Positions 22,451 to 34,100 of a stretch of 64,000 bases of DNA are shown piece after piece. Position 1 is the first letter of the stretch. Every line of letters starts with the position of its first letter. The notes beneath the pieces are model-generated. The model made no database searches. It worked only from the letters and a program-made list of their open reading frames with translations, and was not told where the DNA came from. The position numbers and the translations under genes were made by a program. This stretch comes from Cliona cf. orientalis. Taxonomy: Eukaryota > Porifera > Demospongiae > Clionaida > Clionaidae. The stretch lies in the NCBI GenBank assembly GCA_963930775.1, contig OZ005702.1, positions 4,774,001 to 4,838,000 on the forward strand, read 5' to 3'.

Positions 22451-25300
22451 CACTGAATACGTGACACTCATCTGGGGGAAAATGCCTCTCATTATTAAAA
22501 CCTTGTTAGCACTGGAGGGTGATAGTGAGGGGACTCGGTTAACAAGTGACTGCATAAATTTATCCAATGATCGGCATCTGTATGATCATGATGTTCAGAG
22601 AGTGATAATTAAAAAAGTACGCTGGCTTGTCATTACCCGGTAGTACTAATTGGCTCATCTGAGTGCACTACAATAATACTGGTATACTATAAAATTCTAC
22701 ATACCATGGAGACTGGAGTCTCAGATGATCTGTTCGACAATATCCAGGTAGAGAATAATCATCTTGCAAAGCAGGGACAGGTACTCAGAGGGTATTTCTA
22801 TTAAGAGCACACCTATTCACAATAATAAAGATGGCATACTAAAACACTATGAATGTAATCGGCCGGTTTTCCGGCGAATCGGGCTGGATCATACCGTCAT
22901 TGACTCCTGCGTGGATATCACGACAATGGTTGGTAGAGGTAACTCAAAACCATGGGGCGACTCGGGGTACTCGGGGAGGGGGGGGGGGGATCGAGCCTGA
23001 CTCGACAGAGCAGCCGCGTGATTAGCTGAGCCTCACTGGCGGTGGTCAGATATCTTCTCTGTAACAGTCTGACTGACGTCGACAGTATGCACAGCGTCAA
23101 TGCAAGCCTTGAAAGATCTTCGTGAAGGTAATGTCGAGTTTTAATGATGTCATAGCTCCACGATGAAATTATAACCTAGCCCCACCCCCTCCCAGCTGGA
23201 GAGAGAGGGAGGGGCTAGGACCAGCAGGGAATGGGAGGGGCAGGTACTGATAAATAAGGGTTTGATATAAGCATATATTTATGGCGAGCATATACCATAT
23301 GAGATTGAAATAAGAGTGTTATTGACTCCAGCTTATACCCTCTAACAATATAAGAGTGTTATTGGCTCCAGCTTATATCCTTCTAACCATATAAGCTAGC
23401 TTAAAACAAGCTTATGTCACTATCACATATAAGCGGACTTATAACAGCAGAATAACAAACATATACTACCATACATATACTAGCTTATACTGCCAGTTTT
23501 TTACAGTGACGCGGCCAATCTTGCCGCGCGGAACCAAAATTGAATACGCGTTTCATCAGACTCTTTTTTCGCGTGAGGCTGGGCACGAGACTATCCACGA
23601 TCGATGCATCAATGATGCCTTGTACTGACCTACTGCATGGAACTCAACCAACTGCTGTACGTGTCACAGGGCTATAGCTAGCTACTTGGACTCGCGGGAT
23701 ACGTAAATTGCTACAAATTATAATAGCTACTGATAAATCCGTATACTTGGAGGAACTGCTAGCGCTGTATACGTATGGATTTCCTCGCAGAAGGCTGCTC
23801 TGATGTTGTGGCAGAACGCCTAGCCCGTTAATCATAGTCACATGGAAGGCTGGCGTCGGCACGGGGTCGCCACTTGCCCGTATAACACGGTTTGCCCCGC
23901 CTCCTGAGTACGAGCGAGTGCGAACGCTAGCGTAGTCTCGCAAGCCCGGCATACCCTTCAATATCTTGCTCGTTTGATCGAGAATACTACATGAATCACA
24001 GCTGTGCCTAAAGCGGGACAAACTGCGTCCCGAGCAAGGTTAGTGCGGGACACGGGACAATTTTTCTGAAAGCGGGACTGTCCCGCTCAAAGCGGGACGG
24101 TTGGACAGTCTGCTTCTTCCCTCTCTCCCTCCCTCCCTCATTTCCCGGCAGACACAAAAACAGCAGTGGCGAGTATATATCCAATTTTTCTCCATACATG
24201 CACACATGTGGCAAGATTGAGGAAATTTCTGGTTTCCTACTCACGAATGCAGGCGGAAAATTTCCAGTAGATGCGACTATTTGACTGAAAAAAAAACATG
24301 TTTTTAAACTGCCAAAGCTTTGAAGCCACAAGCTTACGGACGAGACAGGTATCGGTGCAAAGGGTTTCTCTCACCACTCAAGACATAAAAGTGCTGAAAA
24401 ACACGTCCCAGACAAGAAGACCATTTCCGCTCCTCACTCTACTGAATAGGAGAGGGGGTGCCAAGGCAAGACACACTGAAGATTACTGATGAGAAAATAC
24501 AAGGCTTCTAAGTTGCTTTGACAGGCGCGTATCCAAAAAAGAATTTGTTTTACAGCACTGGCAAGCCACTTCCCACCACCAGATGAAATAATCACTACAC
24601 ACAATTCACTCAAAATAACCACGAGTGAGAGCAGAGTGTATACAAACCAGGAGGAAATAGAGGAAAACGCAATTACCATAATATAGACAGGGGGAGTCAC
24701 TTTATCTTCCCCGGAAAACTACATCCCTCACACACACACACTCGTGATTGTTTTTGTTGTCAGTCATCCTGGCTGGCTCTAGTCGCTGCTAGTCGCTGGT
24801 CACCGAGAGGTGGCTCTAGTCGCTGGTCACCAAGAGGTGGTGTGGAAAGTGGAGCTAGAGGCTCCTCATACCACAGGATGTGGCTGAAACAGTCGAGCCA
24901 TAATTTTGTCTCAGCCTCACCCTTGCCAGGGCTCTCTGATCTTTTTATTTGATAATAATTTTAGAATAATTACACACTAAGTAGAAAAAAAAAAGATTTT
25001 CTGCGTGAAAAATGTTTGGTGGAATTGGGAGCACTTTTATACCACTGATTGATTCACTACTTAGAATAAAAAAATTACTAACAATCAATATTGGATAATA
25101 ATTGTTAGATTGGTCGGTCTAAAGAGTTTTAATCTTGAATACTTCAGCTCTATTCCCAGCTTTTATATTGAATTTTGTTTATAATTGAGGAAGAAGTGTT
25201 ACCACAGGCAAATGCCACATGCATAGTGATTTAATCACCTGACGACCTTCACCAGTAAAATAAACGACCCTTTACCTCACAGTTAACGTGATCACATTAC
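22451..25300. other. Spacer between the transposon and AGGF1 exons
   Basis: I looked here on the minus strand for the missing FHA remainder and G-patch of AGGF1 and found neither. It holds a G-run (22979-22989), a cluster of GCGGGAC/GTCCCGC motifs with internal inverted symmetry (24030-24105), and a CT-rich tract (24110-24140). A minus-strand open frame at 23644-24021 has no recognisable domain. Confidence 0.4.
23310..23390. repeat. 40-bp direct tandem duplication
   Basis: TAAGAGTGTTATTGACTCCA at 23311 recurs at 23351 with one change, and the tails CAGCTTATA..CCTTCTAAC also match. Confidence 0.8.
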
Positions 25301-28300
25301 CTGCCGATGTTGGCTCCATCTTGTGTGACAACAAAGAGTGTCCTCTTTGCCAGACTGCTGCTCTCGCTAACGAGCATCCTGATACAGGGGCCCCACTCAT
25401 CCTCGGGGGGAGGGGATCTACGTGGAATTTTACGCCTCTTGGTGGGCCGAATCTCACCCTCCTCAGGAGAATCTGTAAAATGAGAAATATAAACATGCAT
25501 ATAGTAACATGAGTATAATGTAATCTGATTACTGTACGATGTAGATTGTGAATATTTCATTAATTTCTACAATGATTTGTGTCAATATTCACGAAAATAA
25601 TTATCCAATCCTTGGTAACTATACCAAAATCAGTGTTGTCCCCAGCAAAAAATTTGAAGAGCGGTACTGTGGTGAACATCAAAGTATATTGATTCTCCAC
25701 GTAATTATATAAACCACATCAAAAAGAAGTTGGAGCTTCAAGAGCGGTGCGCGCCACTCTTCCCACTCTTCAGGGACATCACTGCAAAATCCACATAATG
25801 CTCAGGCTCACCTACTGTACACATTAACTTTCACCTGTATACATGAATGCCTGGCTTAGACAAAAAATCAAACCACTGGTAAAAGATTTAGCTATACCGT
25901 ATTTCTTCTAAGAATTCGGCCCTTCTAATTATTCGGCACCCTCTACCGAATGATTGAAAATACGTAGTCTCTAAGTTTCGGCAAAGGTCGTCACGCGTAT
26001 ATGCTATAAACTGGAATAGAATGTGCACACAGACAGATGTTGAATGTTAACCTCTAAAAATTCAGTGTAGCTAAAACAATGTTATTATTTTCATGCTGAA
26101 TTTTTAGAAGAAATACAGTATTATTCATAAAGGCTCCCCTGTGCAGCATTCCTGCAAACAGACACAGAACAGCACTCCCATCCATCCCCTCCCCGCAGTG
26201 ATGAGAAACTGACCACTTAGTTCATCTTCATCGATGAGAATGATCTCTACCTCTCTCTCTGGCTGCTTCCTCCTCATCTGGCACTCGGGGAGGTCCACCC
26301 TCGAGTGAAGAGTGTACGTCCTAAGCTGGTCATCGTACTGATAGTAGCTACCAAGGTCAGGGTCATAGTACAACTTGGCTCGCTGAAACAATGGACGAAA
26401 TATACCTAATTTGTACATGTATATGTAACTATTGTGCATGGAGAGATAAAGAAAGAGGTGCTGAGATTAGCACCAATGAAATTGATGACCTTTACCAACC
26501 AGAACACTTATCTCATTTCTCAAATTTTGTGGTGTGTTGGATAAAAATTACAGATTATCAGGGGCTCCCCACCCACAACGCTAATTATTATGCATACCTG
26601 ATCATAGAAGAGTGCGCTGTTGGCATCATAGTACATCCCTGCAGTCTCGTCATACTCCAGGCCACACCTCTCCAGCACTTGCTCAGAAGCTGCGGCCAGC
26701 ATATCAGATATACTTGTCTGACTGGTTTGACCAGCCCCACTGGTTGAGGCTTCACCACCTCCATAACTCTGACTGGATTGATCAGTTGCAGCAGCAGTGG
26801 TTGCTTGCTGAGGGTATATAGTAGGATGAGGTAGGGGCACAGAACTGTTGATTCACCTGCACAATACCAACAAGAAAAAATCTGAGATAGAGTTGTTTAG
26901 CTTGGCATAGCATACTTATCATTAAACTTCATCGATTGGACGTTTCGGTCCGGGGACCTTCGTCAGCAATAACACAGATGCACATTACACGTAAATAAAT
27001 ATGAAGAATGACAACGGATAATTAAAAGTATGCTATGCAAAGCTAAACAACTTTAAGTACATATATGTGACCGGATTTGAGAAAAGGGGGCACTTCGCGC
27101 ATTTCCCGAATTTTGGTTTTAAAACGCTTATATCTCTGGAGCCATAGCAGCTATGAACTTCAAACCTGGTATGAATATTCTTTCATCATCCTACTACACT
27201 CGCTGCAAATCGCGGACCCCGCCCACTTCCAGTATGGGCGGGGCGAGCGGCCGCGTCGATCATGTTTAAAAATCGCCGTTTTATGCTCCTCTTTGGCGGC
27301 TCACCGCTCGGGACAGGAGGCTTGCTCAGGGTTCTAACGTTGGATCTGTGAAGTAGAAGGTCCAAACTGCTAACAAACCACGTCTGAAGCCCAAGGCTCT
27401 CACTGCCTTGAAATGGTAGTAAGTTGAAAAGTGACAAAAAATCGTGTTTTGCACGAAGTGCCCCCTTTTCTCAAATCCGGTCACATATTATAGCAATGAA
27501 TCTCTACGATAAGAAAAAGTCTCTCTTCTCTCCATCTATCCTTCTCTCTCTTCTCTCCCCCTCTCCCTCTCCAATCTCTCTCTGTCTCTCTCTCTCTCTC
27601 TCTCTTTCTCTCCCTCCCTCCCACTCCCTCTCCCCCCCTCCTCTCTTCTTTTCCCTTCCTATCTTTCCTTCTCTCTTTCCCTCTCCCTCCCTCTCTCTCT
27701 CTCTCTATCTCTATCTCCCTCTCCCTCACAGTGTCATAGATGTATCCAGTAGTCTTGTGCCAGTAGAGAACTGGATTCTCCAATTTCTGATAGTCCTCTC
27801 CTAGGCCTGTATCCATGGAAACCACATCTGCCATAGTGTATGAAGGGAAGGAGGAGAGAGAGACTGTGGTAAATTCCGGACGCAAAGGGTTAAAACTCAG
27901 CCATGCATGTACATTGCTAGCTCATCTGCAAACCAGAGGATTGGACAGTGGCCAATTCCGATGTTTCTGTACTTCCATTCCCATTCTGCTCAACCATAGA
28001 CTCAGTTCCTTCATCTTCTACATATACAGCCATCTGATTTGGAGTAACTGACTTGGAAGCACCACTTGGTATCACTGGACCTATGAACCCCACTGCAGCT
28101 GGTCCTGCATGGTTCAACACTGATAAGCTCAACATCACTGTCAGTTGACTTCACAGCATCACTTGGTATCACAGGACTGATAAATGATCTTATAGCGCTG
28201 GGCTCAGTACTTGATTCAATATTCTCATCATGTCCACTATAATTTACCAGTAGGTTGAACTGGCCCAATAAACCCTTCTTCAGTTGGTACAGCTTCAGCA

Positions 28301-28622
28301 CTTTCGGCAATGTTTGTTGGAGGGGCAGATCCCTGCAAATCACCTCCTAATTGGGTGTCGGCTGGAGGGGTAAGCCTCTGCAAATCAACCATAAATTGAG
28401 GCGGTGGAGGGGTAGGTCCCTGCAAATTATCCGTGTCTATTGACGCAGCGTGTGATGGAGGGGTAGATCCCCGCAAATCAATCACTGATTGGTTGTCTCT
28501 TAGCAGTCCTTTCTCTCTCAGTGACAACTTCAGCTCTCGCCAGTTGGTGGATAGTTCTGTGATGACTCCTCTCAGGCTGAGTAGATCAAGCACGTCCTGC
28601 TCAAGCAGTTGAACACACTCTT
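25301..28622 (-). CDS. AGGF1: AGGF1 homologue (angiogenic factor with G-patch and FHA), partial
   Basis: Six minus-strand exons join in frame with GT..AG borders: 28248-28622, 27934-28104, 27730-27827, 26598-26807, 26214-26382 and 25301-25472. The start is helical and coiled-coil-like (CVQLLEQDVLDLLSLRG). A Pro-rich part with GFIGPVQPTG and GFIGPVIPSGA follows, then VLYWHKTTGYIYDT. OCRE-like repeats come next (MLAAASEQVLERCGLEYDE, MYYDANSALFYDQ, AKLYYDPDLGSYYQYDD, HSRVDLP). SPEEGEI precedes the beginning of an FHA domain (GPCIRMLVSE..LFVVTQDGANIGR). This order is that of vertebrate AGGF1. The initiating exon, the rest of FHA and the G-patch are not visible. The last exon ends at a normal donor, so the gene may continue beyond the inserted transposon or be broken. 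Confidence 0.8.
25897..26118. mobile_element. 222-bp MITE with TA target, in an AGGF1 intron
   Basis: Ends CCGTATTTCTTCTAAGAATT and the inverted AATTTTTAGAAGAAATACAG differ at a few positions. TA flanks both sides (25895-25896, 26119-26120). Tc1/mariner- or pogo-type non-autonomous element. Confidence 0.7.
26892..27051. mobile_element. 160-bp TIR element in an AGGF1 intron
   Basis: GTTGTTTAGCTTGGCATAGC at the left pairs with the inverted GCTATGCAAAGCTAAACAAC at the right, about 28 bp of TIR with one mismatch. The interior has the palindromic GGTCCGGGGACC. Superfamily not recognised. Confidence 0.65.
27064..27487. mobile_element. 424-bp element with long near-perfect TIRs in an AGGF1 intron
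   Basis: TATGTGACCGGATTTGAGAA, continuing AAGGGGGCACTTCG, is matched exactly by the inverted block at 27454-27487, giving TIRs of about 34 bp. TA-rich flanks obscure the target duplication. It lies 12 bp from the previous element. The interior carries no open frame of note. Confidence 0.75.
27536..27725. repeat. CT-rich low-complexity tract
   Basis: Long (CT)n and CCCT runs in an AGGF1 intron. On the minus strand they extend the VLYWHKTTGYIYDT frame as an arginine/glutamate run, which is excluded by the GTGAGG donor at 27729. Confidence 0.9.
28130..28195 (-). pseudogene. Decayed duplicate of an AGGF1 exon inside an intron
   Basis: Inside the 143-bp intron 28105-28247 the minus strand reads SFISPVIPSDAVKS, a clear relative of GFIGPVIPSGASKS in the neighbouring exon. 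The nearest acceptor gives the wrong phase, so the copy appears to be skipped. Confidence 0.5.
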
Positions 28623-28651
28623 CTCACGAGAGAAAATTACACCAGGCATGC

Positions 28652-30439
28652 ATGAAAAAGATGATGGTGATGTTCTCAAGAGGAGAAAAGATGCCTCAGG
28701 CATGTGGTTCACAGTTTACACCACTACCTCTCGCTCTGGTCGGGCATGATGGGCTTCCATATAAAGGAAACAAAAGTAAGGCAACAGACTTTTTTGAGAC
28801 TAGGTATAAGAAGGCGGATGTTATTGTATCGGATTTCCCTCAGCAATGGGTACCCGACTCGGTCATCCTAGAGGGGATGTTCATGATACAGACACCCCCT
28901 TCACCAGGCATAGCAACCTATGCACAGTACTGTAAGCTGCTTGTGACACGATACATCAATCCCCACTTAAAAGCAGGTGTAAGTCAAGTACACGTTCTTT
29001 TTGATGACCCTAGCCAAAACATGTCTCCAAAGCAGATAGAGCACACTAAGCGCGATGAAACTTCACAGGTCAGTTCATCACACACATGCACCACTGTTAA
29101 CCAATCCACTACTGTACCATCAAAGTGGAGGGATGACCTACTCAACTGTCGACAATGTAAAAGAGCACTGTGCGAATTTCTCAGCATGGAAATGCTGAAT
29201 CAAGTCCCTTCACTTCTCTCGGACAACCAGACCCTGCTAACAGCTGGAGGGTTCATTGGCCTAAAACAACACCAATGTTGGAGTGTACAGCGAGATGGTA
29301 AATCTCAACCATTGCCATATTTACGATCAAATGCAGAGGAAACCGATCTTCGTGCTTGGCTTCACTGCATAAATTCATCTGGGTCAAAAAAGCTCATATA
29401 TTCTCCCGACACTGATGTTTATCACATTGGCTTGCCGATACTAAATCACGATCAGCACTTGGATGTCTTCGTTCAACTAAAGGGACGCTCTAAAGATATT
29501 AAGCGATACATCAGAATGGGAGCCTTCATTCAAGCCCTTGAAAACGATCCTGATCTGGCACATGTGCCCACAAACAGACGCACTTTGGTGCTACAGGCTG
29601 CTTATGTAGCAACTGGGTGTGACTATACATCTTATTTCAAGGGAATAGGCAAAGTGTTTTTTCTAAACGTCCTCTTTCAACATGCTAAATTTATCACAGG
29701 TGGATCAACCCCTATTGGAAGTTTGGCTGACTTTGACGAGGACAATGCTCACCTAGGGCAATTAGCTTTCATTAGACTAGTTGGATGTGCATACCATAAG
29801 AAACACGTTTCCGCTTTCAGCCTGAACACCCCTGAAGCACTCTATAATTCAGTGGTAGCCCAGACTAGCGAGGGTACTCATAGAGAATGGCTACAAGCAA
29901 TACGTGTAACCGTATGGGAACGAACAGTGGATGAGAGCTATTATGTACCATCATTTGAAGCACTTGTCCTGCACTGGAAACGGTGTACCTGGGTGTTACA
30001 GTACTGGCAGAAGGCCAAACACCAGACAGTAGTCATGCCACCACTCACACAATATGGATGGTATGACGAAGAAGGAAAGCTGAAAGTCAATTGGGACACT
30101 GAAGAGAACATGAAGAAGGTGGAAGAGCAAGTGGAGTTCTTAACAAAGGGCTGCCGGTGTAAAACGGGATGCGATACCAAACGATGTAAATGTCTCAAAG
30201 CGGGTTTATCATGTGGACCAAGCTGTCGATGTTTGAACTGTAAAAATAATATGCAGTATACATCCCAGAAGCGGCAGCAAGAAAAAGAGCAAGAGAAGGA
30301 GCTAGCAGAGGAAGTAGAAGAGGAGATGAGGAATAATAATGAATATGAATCAGAAGAAAGTGAAGATGATACAAATCCTAATGATATGGAAGTAGATGAG
30401 ACTATCAAAGAAGTTTTTGGTACTCTATTTTTGGACTAG
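28652..30439 (+). CDS. FEN1/XPG-like (PIN-fold) nuclease-like protein with C-terminal CXC domain
   Basis: Single open frame of 595 codons with no intron. The N-terminal half carries acidic positions placed as in the FEN1/XPG nuclease fold: HVLFDDP (residues 114-120), EETD (229-232), YSPDTDVYHIG (250-260) and ATGCDYTSYFKGIGK (320-334). A Tesmin/TSO1-type CXC zinc domain occupies about 499-531 (GCRCKTGCDTKRCKC and CGPSCRCLNC), followed by a Lys/Glu-rich acidic tail. Relatives are multicopy proteins in cnidarian and other invertebrate genomes. Nuclease activity is inferred. The region ahead of FTPLPLALV is shorter than I would expect, so the N-terminus may be incomplete. Opposite strand to AGGF1, starting 30 bp past its most upstream visible exon. 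Confidence 0.6.
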   Translation: MKKMMVMFSRGEKMPQACGSQFTPLPLALVGHDGLPYKGNKSKATDFFETRYKKADVIVSDFPQQWVPDSVILEGMFMIQTPPSPGIATYAQYCKLLVTRYINPHLKAGVSQVHVLFDDPSQNMSPKQIEHTKRDETSQVSSSHTCTTVNQSTTVPSKWRDDLLNCRQCKRALCEFLSMEMLNQVPSLLSDNQTLLTAGGFIGLKQHQCWSVQRDGKSQPLPYLRSNAEETDLRAWLHCINSSGSKKLIYSPDTDVYHIGLPILNHDQHLDVFVQLKGRSKDIKRYIRMGAFIQALENDPDLAHVPTNRRTLVLQAAYVATGCDYTSYFKGIGKVFFLNVLFQHAKFITGGSTPIGSLADFDEDNAHLGQLAFIRLVGCAYHKKHVSAFSLNTPEALYNSVVAQTSEGTHREWLQAIRVTVWERTVDESYYVPSFEALVLHWKRCTWVLQYWQKAKHQTVVMPPLTQYGWYDEEGKLKVNWDTEENMKKVEEQVEFLTKGCRCKTGCDTKRCKCLKAGLSCGPSCRCLNCKNNMQYTSQKRQQEKEQEKELAEEVEEEMRNNNEYESEESEDDTNPNDMEVDETIKEVFGTLFLD

Positions 30440-31109
30440 CTGTAGGCAATAATAGGCAATACTATGTCTGTAGATAATTTCTCTGGACATTTTTTGTTTA
30501 CATCAGCTTATCTGTATTTACTGTACTGAACTATCAATTAAGTCATTGAACTTTATGTTTAACTTACCAAAACTTGTGTCCTAGACTGCGTGTCGAAGTA
30601 AACAAAATCTTTGCACTACATGGGGATGAGAGAACGCGTCATAGCACTCGTATCAACAAAGATCATTAGAGCTTACACGGGTAACGCACCTGAACGAGGC
30701 GAGCACAAAAAAAATTAGTCATCGAAGAAGCGTTCTTCCACTTCGTTTCCCAGAGCGCGTGCTTTATAGAGCAGTCATAAGCGTTTCTTTGTAGACGCTA
30801 ACAAACGCCATGAGGCCTAGCTTCCACACCGGAAGTGCTGACTTGCAAAAAATTAAAAATGGGCGTGGTTTACGCTGGCGTATAGACTGTTCTACGCTAG
30901 CAGCATGCTAACAAAGGTCAAAGTTTAGATCTAATTAACGCACACCTACGTACGCGCATGCGCTATGCTCGAGCGCGCGATCCCGCGCGCCACGCCCCTC
31001 TTTCTTGGATTGAGGGGCGTGGCACTCGAAGCACAAGCATCTTGTTTGTATCTGAAAATGAACTTTCCTGTTTGAAGATTAACGCTCGCTACCAGGTCCA
31101 CCGCTAAAG
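30440..31109. promoter_or_regulatory. Intergenic region upstream of the CARD-NLR gene, with hairpin
   Basis: Locally CpG-richer than its surroundings. A perfect 10-bp stem, CACGCCCCTC (30991-31000) with GAGGGGCGTG (31012-31021), lies about 90 bp upstream of the CARD start codon. On the minus strand ACAAGTTTTG followed by GTAAGTTA (near 30565) is a good donor and could end a non-coding first exon of AGGF1. Confidence 0.35.
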
Positions 31110-34100
31110 ATGGCATCTATAAATCAATCGCCTGAAGTCGAGTCAATCTTAAAGCAAACTCACGATCTCACAACAGCGTTGTCGAATGACCCACTGGGCG
31201 TGGCAGGGAGACTGCTCAGCAAAGAACTAATTTGTAGTGGAGTCTACTCGAAAATGTTGATAGGTTCTTATGCTCCAGCAGAGAAAGCAGCCATTCTGGT
31301 CGAAGCGGTGAGAAATACGGTCGAAATAGCTCCAGACAAGTTTCAGTGCTTTCTCGAGATTCTATCAGAGGTGGTCTGTGCTAAAGAGGTGGTGGAGAGA
31401 CTGTGCTGTACCTACCAAAGTGAGTCACTGAGTTCACTGATACATGATCAGTCATATTAGAGCAGAGCGGGGTCTAGATTCAAAGAGTGGGAGGGGCTGA
31501 TCTTTGACTTGGGGAGCAGCAAGAATTTGTGCGTAGTTTATTTAATATTCCTAATGTCACTATATAACTATATGATGTACGGAATTTAGATTTGAGATGC
31601 CCCTTACAGGGGCGTAGCCAGGGGGGAGCACAGGGGGCATTTGCCCCCCCCTTTTTTCCTAGAGTCATGTAATATTTATCACTTCTTACCGTATAAATAC
31701 CAGCACCAAATTGTTACAGTAGTCTTTAGAGTCATAAATGATCACAGAAACGCTGACTATAAAGCTATCTGTAAACAAACTTTCGAGCTATGCCTCGATC
31801 GAGCAGTGTCTGGTCTCGAATCTCGAGCGTTTGATGAGTTCAAAGGGCAGAAAACGGAGCGCGTGATTTAATTAGTGGGTGTGGTTTCCGGCCTAAAATT
31901 TTTCGCGCGCTTCGCGCGCAATCTTGCCCCTTCTTTTCTGAAATCCTGGCTACGCCCCTGCCTTAGCACGTACACTTAATATGCCATCAATCTGGAAAGT
32001 TTTATGATAAATAAAACCTTTATTTTTTGTTGCCTGATCTCCACATGCCAAAATTTTTTCCAATGTGTTATTGTTTGATTATTGGATACCATTTAAAAAT
32101 TAGTTATATACATGTATATGCGAGGGCAGGGGCTGCATTCCGGGTACAGTGGTTAGCAAGGTTAATCATCTATCATAATAATATGATTTATTATGACCAT
32201 ATCCCCAGTAGCTACATGGTAATAATGGTGTGTGTGGTAAGGGGTCATCGACATAGTGCACACATTTAATGCCCCAGTCGCAGAGATGGAGTCTGAGACT
32301 GACTCTCGACCTCATAAGTGACAAATCTCGATGATTCAAGCATAGATAAGACTTTGACAGCACAGGACAGCTTCCATAGCTAGATTAATTGGGTCGCCGG
32401 TCGTGGACCACGTACTATATAATATTATAGTGCACACTAGCTAGGGATTACGTAAGCCAAGAAGTTCAATCAGCCATACTTGTCAGAGAAAGCAGCATGC
32501 AGCTTATAAGTTTTTTGCTCGATAAATGCCGTTAGATACTCTATATACTTACCCATTTTCAAGTCTCAGAAAGGCTCCATAAAGGCCCTGAGTTTTCTCG
32601 TAATTACCTCATAGATTACCTAAGATATTACCTAATACTTACACCATAATAACCTCATAACCACAGAAAAGCAAATTTCTACTGGGTATACGGGTAAGTG
32701 CCCATGGGCGCTTTACCATAACACGCTGATTTCGCCATACTGGGCGCTTACTTGGTGTACTGGGCGCTTACCATGTGCAAAAATCGAAATAGGCGGGGCC
32801 AGTTTTGTGTGGCGTGGCAGTAAGCTAGACTCGTGGTAAGCGCTCTATATAGAGCCTATGATACAGCGCACGCTTCGCGTTTTATAGGAAGCGACTGCAT
32901 GCAGGTATACTATGTTCCATGAGATGCATAAAAGAGAAATACACAAGCTGCCAGAGAAAGTTAGCCAGTCATTTGAATCAGAGAAGGGATCGAGATCATC
33001 GATATCGTCATCTTCGCCAGCACCCTCCTGATCGGCTTCACCGTCGCCGTCCTCGAGATCCCTCGGGATTTATTCTCGAATGAAGTGATCTTCGGACCCA
33101 TCGACTGCGTTAGAGTTAGATATTGTGTTATATATTTGATATTGTTGTGTAGAGGCAGTGATCTTGTAAATTTTTTCTTGATGGGCGCTTGCCATGTTGA
33201 TCTAGGCGCAGCCTACCTGGGCGCTTACCCGGGAGTGGGCGCTTACCATTCGACTGGGCAAAACAGTTACCTGGGCGCTTACCCGGGAGTGGGCGCTTGC
33301 CCGGGAGACTATGGTATAACTATATATAACGAAAAATATTTCATTTTTTCTTATAATTGTCCGTGTCCTAACCTGAAGTGCATAAAAGATGCCCTCTGCT
33401 ACAAGTTCAGAAAGCCCACGATTGGTCAGAATTGCAGTACTGTGTGTGCAAATAAGGGTATAGCCATAGAGATACATTCTCAAATGAACGGCACAAAGCG
33501 CCGCGCGTTTTAAGAGACCTGCTCAGCAGGCCACCGAGCTTCGAGCAAAGCAAGAGACAAGGTCTGTTCTTTGACATAGTCTGTGGTAGATTGGACATTC
33601 AAGCAGAGCAAAAACGTCACCATTGCAGTGGTGAGTTTGAGCAGCTGCTGTTGACCTTGCATCGAGGGGTGTGATCTATGAAGTAATGGGTTCAAAGTTT
33701 ATGCTGCTGCAATGCAGACTGTATACTAACGTTTGACATACAGTTAGGGAGATTTTAGCTTACTGTGAATAACTCATGCATATTAGCCTCATTATCCCAT
33801 GATTATAAAGTCGAACATACTTCTTAATAATAATTTATAAACAGGTGGCATCAGTTCTGTCTTTAAGTGCTTATCTTGCGCCTATCAACTGACAATGAAT
33901 ACAAGAAGAGAAAAGTGGCACGCTACCTAAACAAATAACCAGTTAGGGAGGAGATAATTACTCGAAAGGCATTGTGTTCGAAGCTGCCACTTACGTGTAC
34001 GTCTGAGAGAATAGTTTTGGAGAGGCGCTGATGTGTGAAAAAAAGCTTGACAATTCGTCCGATAGATTCACCGTAGCTGTGATTGGGAAGTCTATCCCTG

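Noticed and set aside
23644..24021. Minus-strand open frame as the missing AGGF1 C-terminus
   Set aside because: No FHA or G-patch residues; composition suggests chance or repeat.
27424..27885. Long Ser/Leu and Arg/Glu open frames across the CT tract
   Set aside because: Low-complexity DNA; only the exon 27730-27827 is supported.
33085..33513. 142-codon open frame in the NLR intron
   Set aside because: Built from the GGGCGCTTAC minisatellite.
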